Assembly (NCBI GenBank): GCA_900554225.1 | Contig: USGH01000014.1 | Location: 1 to 22,542, forward strand | Reading direction: 5' to 3' | DNA: 22,542 nucleotides | DNA from: an uncultured Eubacteriales bacterium | Lineage (GTDB): Bacteria > Bacillota > Clostridia > Oscillospirales > CAG-272 | Shown here: positions 21,776 to 22,542 of the stretch, piece after piece | How the letters are laid out: every line of letters starts with the position of its first letter | Numbering within the stretch: position 1 is the stretch's first letter | The notes under the pieces: generated by a model | What the model saw: the letters and a program-made list of their open reading frames with translations, nothing else | Told to the model about the DNA's origin: nothing | The model's database searches: none | Position numbers and translations under genes: made by a program

Positions 21776-22542
21776 ATGGAAAACAAATGGTGGAAAGCAT
21801 TTCTATACCTGCTTCCGGCGATATTGTTCCTCGGCGTATTCATGGTCTATCCGCTGGTGGACGTATTCGTCTACTCCTTTGAGGAAGGCTACAATTCCGC
21901 GTCACAGACCTTTTTTGGCATTGGCGGCTACAATTATGCCTATGTGCTGCACGATCCGTACTTTTTGCAGGCGGTGGAGAACACGTTTTTGCTCGTGGTG
22001 ATCACGGTGCCGCTGTCCACGGGGCTCGCGCTGCTCATCTCGCTCGGTCTGTCCTCGATCCGGAAATTGCAGCAGCTGTTCCAGACGATCTACTTCTTGC
22101 CGTATGTGACGAACACATTGGCAGTGGGACTGGTATTCATGATCCTTTTCAAGAAAACGGCGTACTCGGACGGGCTTGTCAACGCGATTCTCCACTGGTT
22201 CGGCTCGTCGGGGGTGGACTTTATCGACGGACCGCACTGGGCAAAGATGTTCGTGCTCTGCTTTTACACGATCTGGGTGGTGATGCCGTTCAAGATCCTG
22301 ATCCTGACCAGTGCGCTGGCGTCCGTGAACCGGAACTACTATGCGGCGGCACGGGTAGACGGCACGTCCCGGTTCCGCATTTTCTATAGGATCACCCTCC
22401 CGATGATCTCGCCGATGCTCTTTTACCTGGTGATCACAGGCTTCATCGGTGCGTTCAAAGCCTACAGCGACGCGGTCGCACTCTTTGGAGTGGACCTGAA
22501 CGCCGCGGAGATGAACACCATCGTGGGCTACATTTACGATAT
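21776..22542 (+). CDS. Carbohydrate ABC transporter permease, MalF/UgpA type (3' end missing)
   Basis: The open frame starts at ATG 21776 and runs off the window. GGAGG at the end of the ATPase gene serves as the ribosome binding site. The product starts MENKWWKAFLYLLPAILFLG, an N-terminal membrane segment, then has a periplasm-type loop with FGIGGYNYAYVL. Further segments follow, then the permease EAA loop YYAAARVDGTSRFRIFYRI followed by TLPMISP, which contacts the ATPase. About 255 residues are visible, most of a usual 290-300. A second permease (MalG/UgpE type) is expected just beyond the edge. Confidence 0.92.
   Translation, partial: MENKWWKAFLYLLPAILFLGVFMVYPLVDVFVYSFEEGYNSASQTFFGIGGYNYAYVLHDPYFLQAVENTFLLVVITVPLSTGLALLISLGLSSIRKLQQLFQTIYFLPYVTNTLAVGLVFMILFKKTAYSDGLVNAILHWFGSSGVDFIDGPHWAKMFVLCFYTIWVVMPFKILILTSALASVNRNYYAAARVDGTSRFRIFYRITLPMISPMLFYLVITGFIGAFKAYSDAVALFGVDLNAAEMNTIVGYIYD

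Noticed and set aside
1..22542. tRNA genes, CRISPR arrays, insertion sequences, phage or toxin-antitoxin genes
   Set aside because: No cloverleaf-like sequence, regularly spaced repeats, transposase motifs or toxin-antitoxin pair could be recognised on either strand.

Overview
The window most likely comes from a spore-forming Bacillota of the class Clostridia, probably an uncultured gut lineage. The evidence is a spore-maturation gene (spmB), an RNase J, an S-layer-homology protein, lipobox-type solute-binding lipoproteins and strong Gram-positive ribosome binding sites. Base composition is GC-rich by eye, which is why many long antisense ORFs appear that are not genes. No rRNA, tRNA, CRISPR array, insertion sequence or phage gene was seen.

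Region 1 (1-5830) is mostly housekeeping. It holds the 3' part of spmB, a small membrane-anchored hypothetical gene that appears frameshifted, and a long gene-free stretch (about 830-1564) with a good sigma-A promoter at 956-984. A tight operon follows: RNase J, a Dabb-family protein, a U32 peptidase-family tRNA hydroxylation protein (TrhP type) and undecaprenyl-diphosphatase (UppP). The last two junctions overlap by 4 and 1 bases, and the operon ends at a hairpin terminator (5796-5830).

Region 2 (5890-9198) is mixed. It has a DUF4091/GH123-like glycosidase with its own promoter, a convergent secreted S-layer-homology protein, and a DtxR/MntR-family metal-dependent repressor. Between the glycosidase and the SLH gene lies a consensus-like promoter that runs into a 12-bp hairpin about 30 bases later, which is a candidate short RNA.

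Region 3 (9242-22542) is a carbohydrate-uptake and degradation locus. Three related but diverged solute-binding lipoproteins are present; the first two are convergent and share a bidirectional terminator, and the third sits in an operon. That operon reads DUF5107-TPR protein, GH38 alpha-mannosidase, solute-binding lipoprotein, and ends at a terminator. A separately promoted CUT1-type ABC transporter operon follows, with the ATPase first and then a MalF-like permease cut by the window edge. A DUF2284 cysteine-rich protein precedes the operon. The simplest reading is that a binding lipoprotein captures an oligosaccharide, the CUT1 transporter imports it, and the unsecreted GH38, DUF5107-TPR and possibly GH123-like proteins process it in the cytoplasm. 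The substrate is not shown by the sequence; mannose- and HexNAc-containing glycans are an inference from GH38 and GH123.

The least explained items are the DUF5107-TPR protein paired with GH38, the three paralogous lipoproteins that share a calcium-type loop, the short promoter-hairpin unit at 7579-7675, and the long leader before RNase J. Nothing in the window proves a wholly new system.
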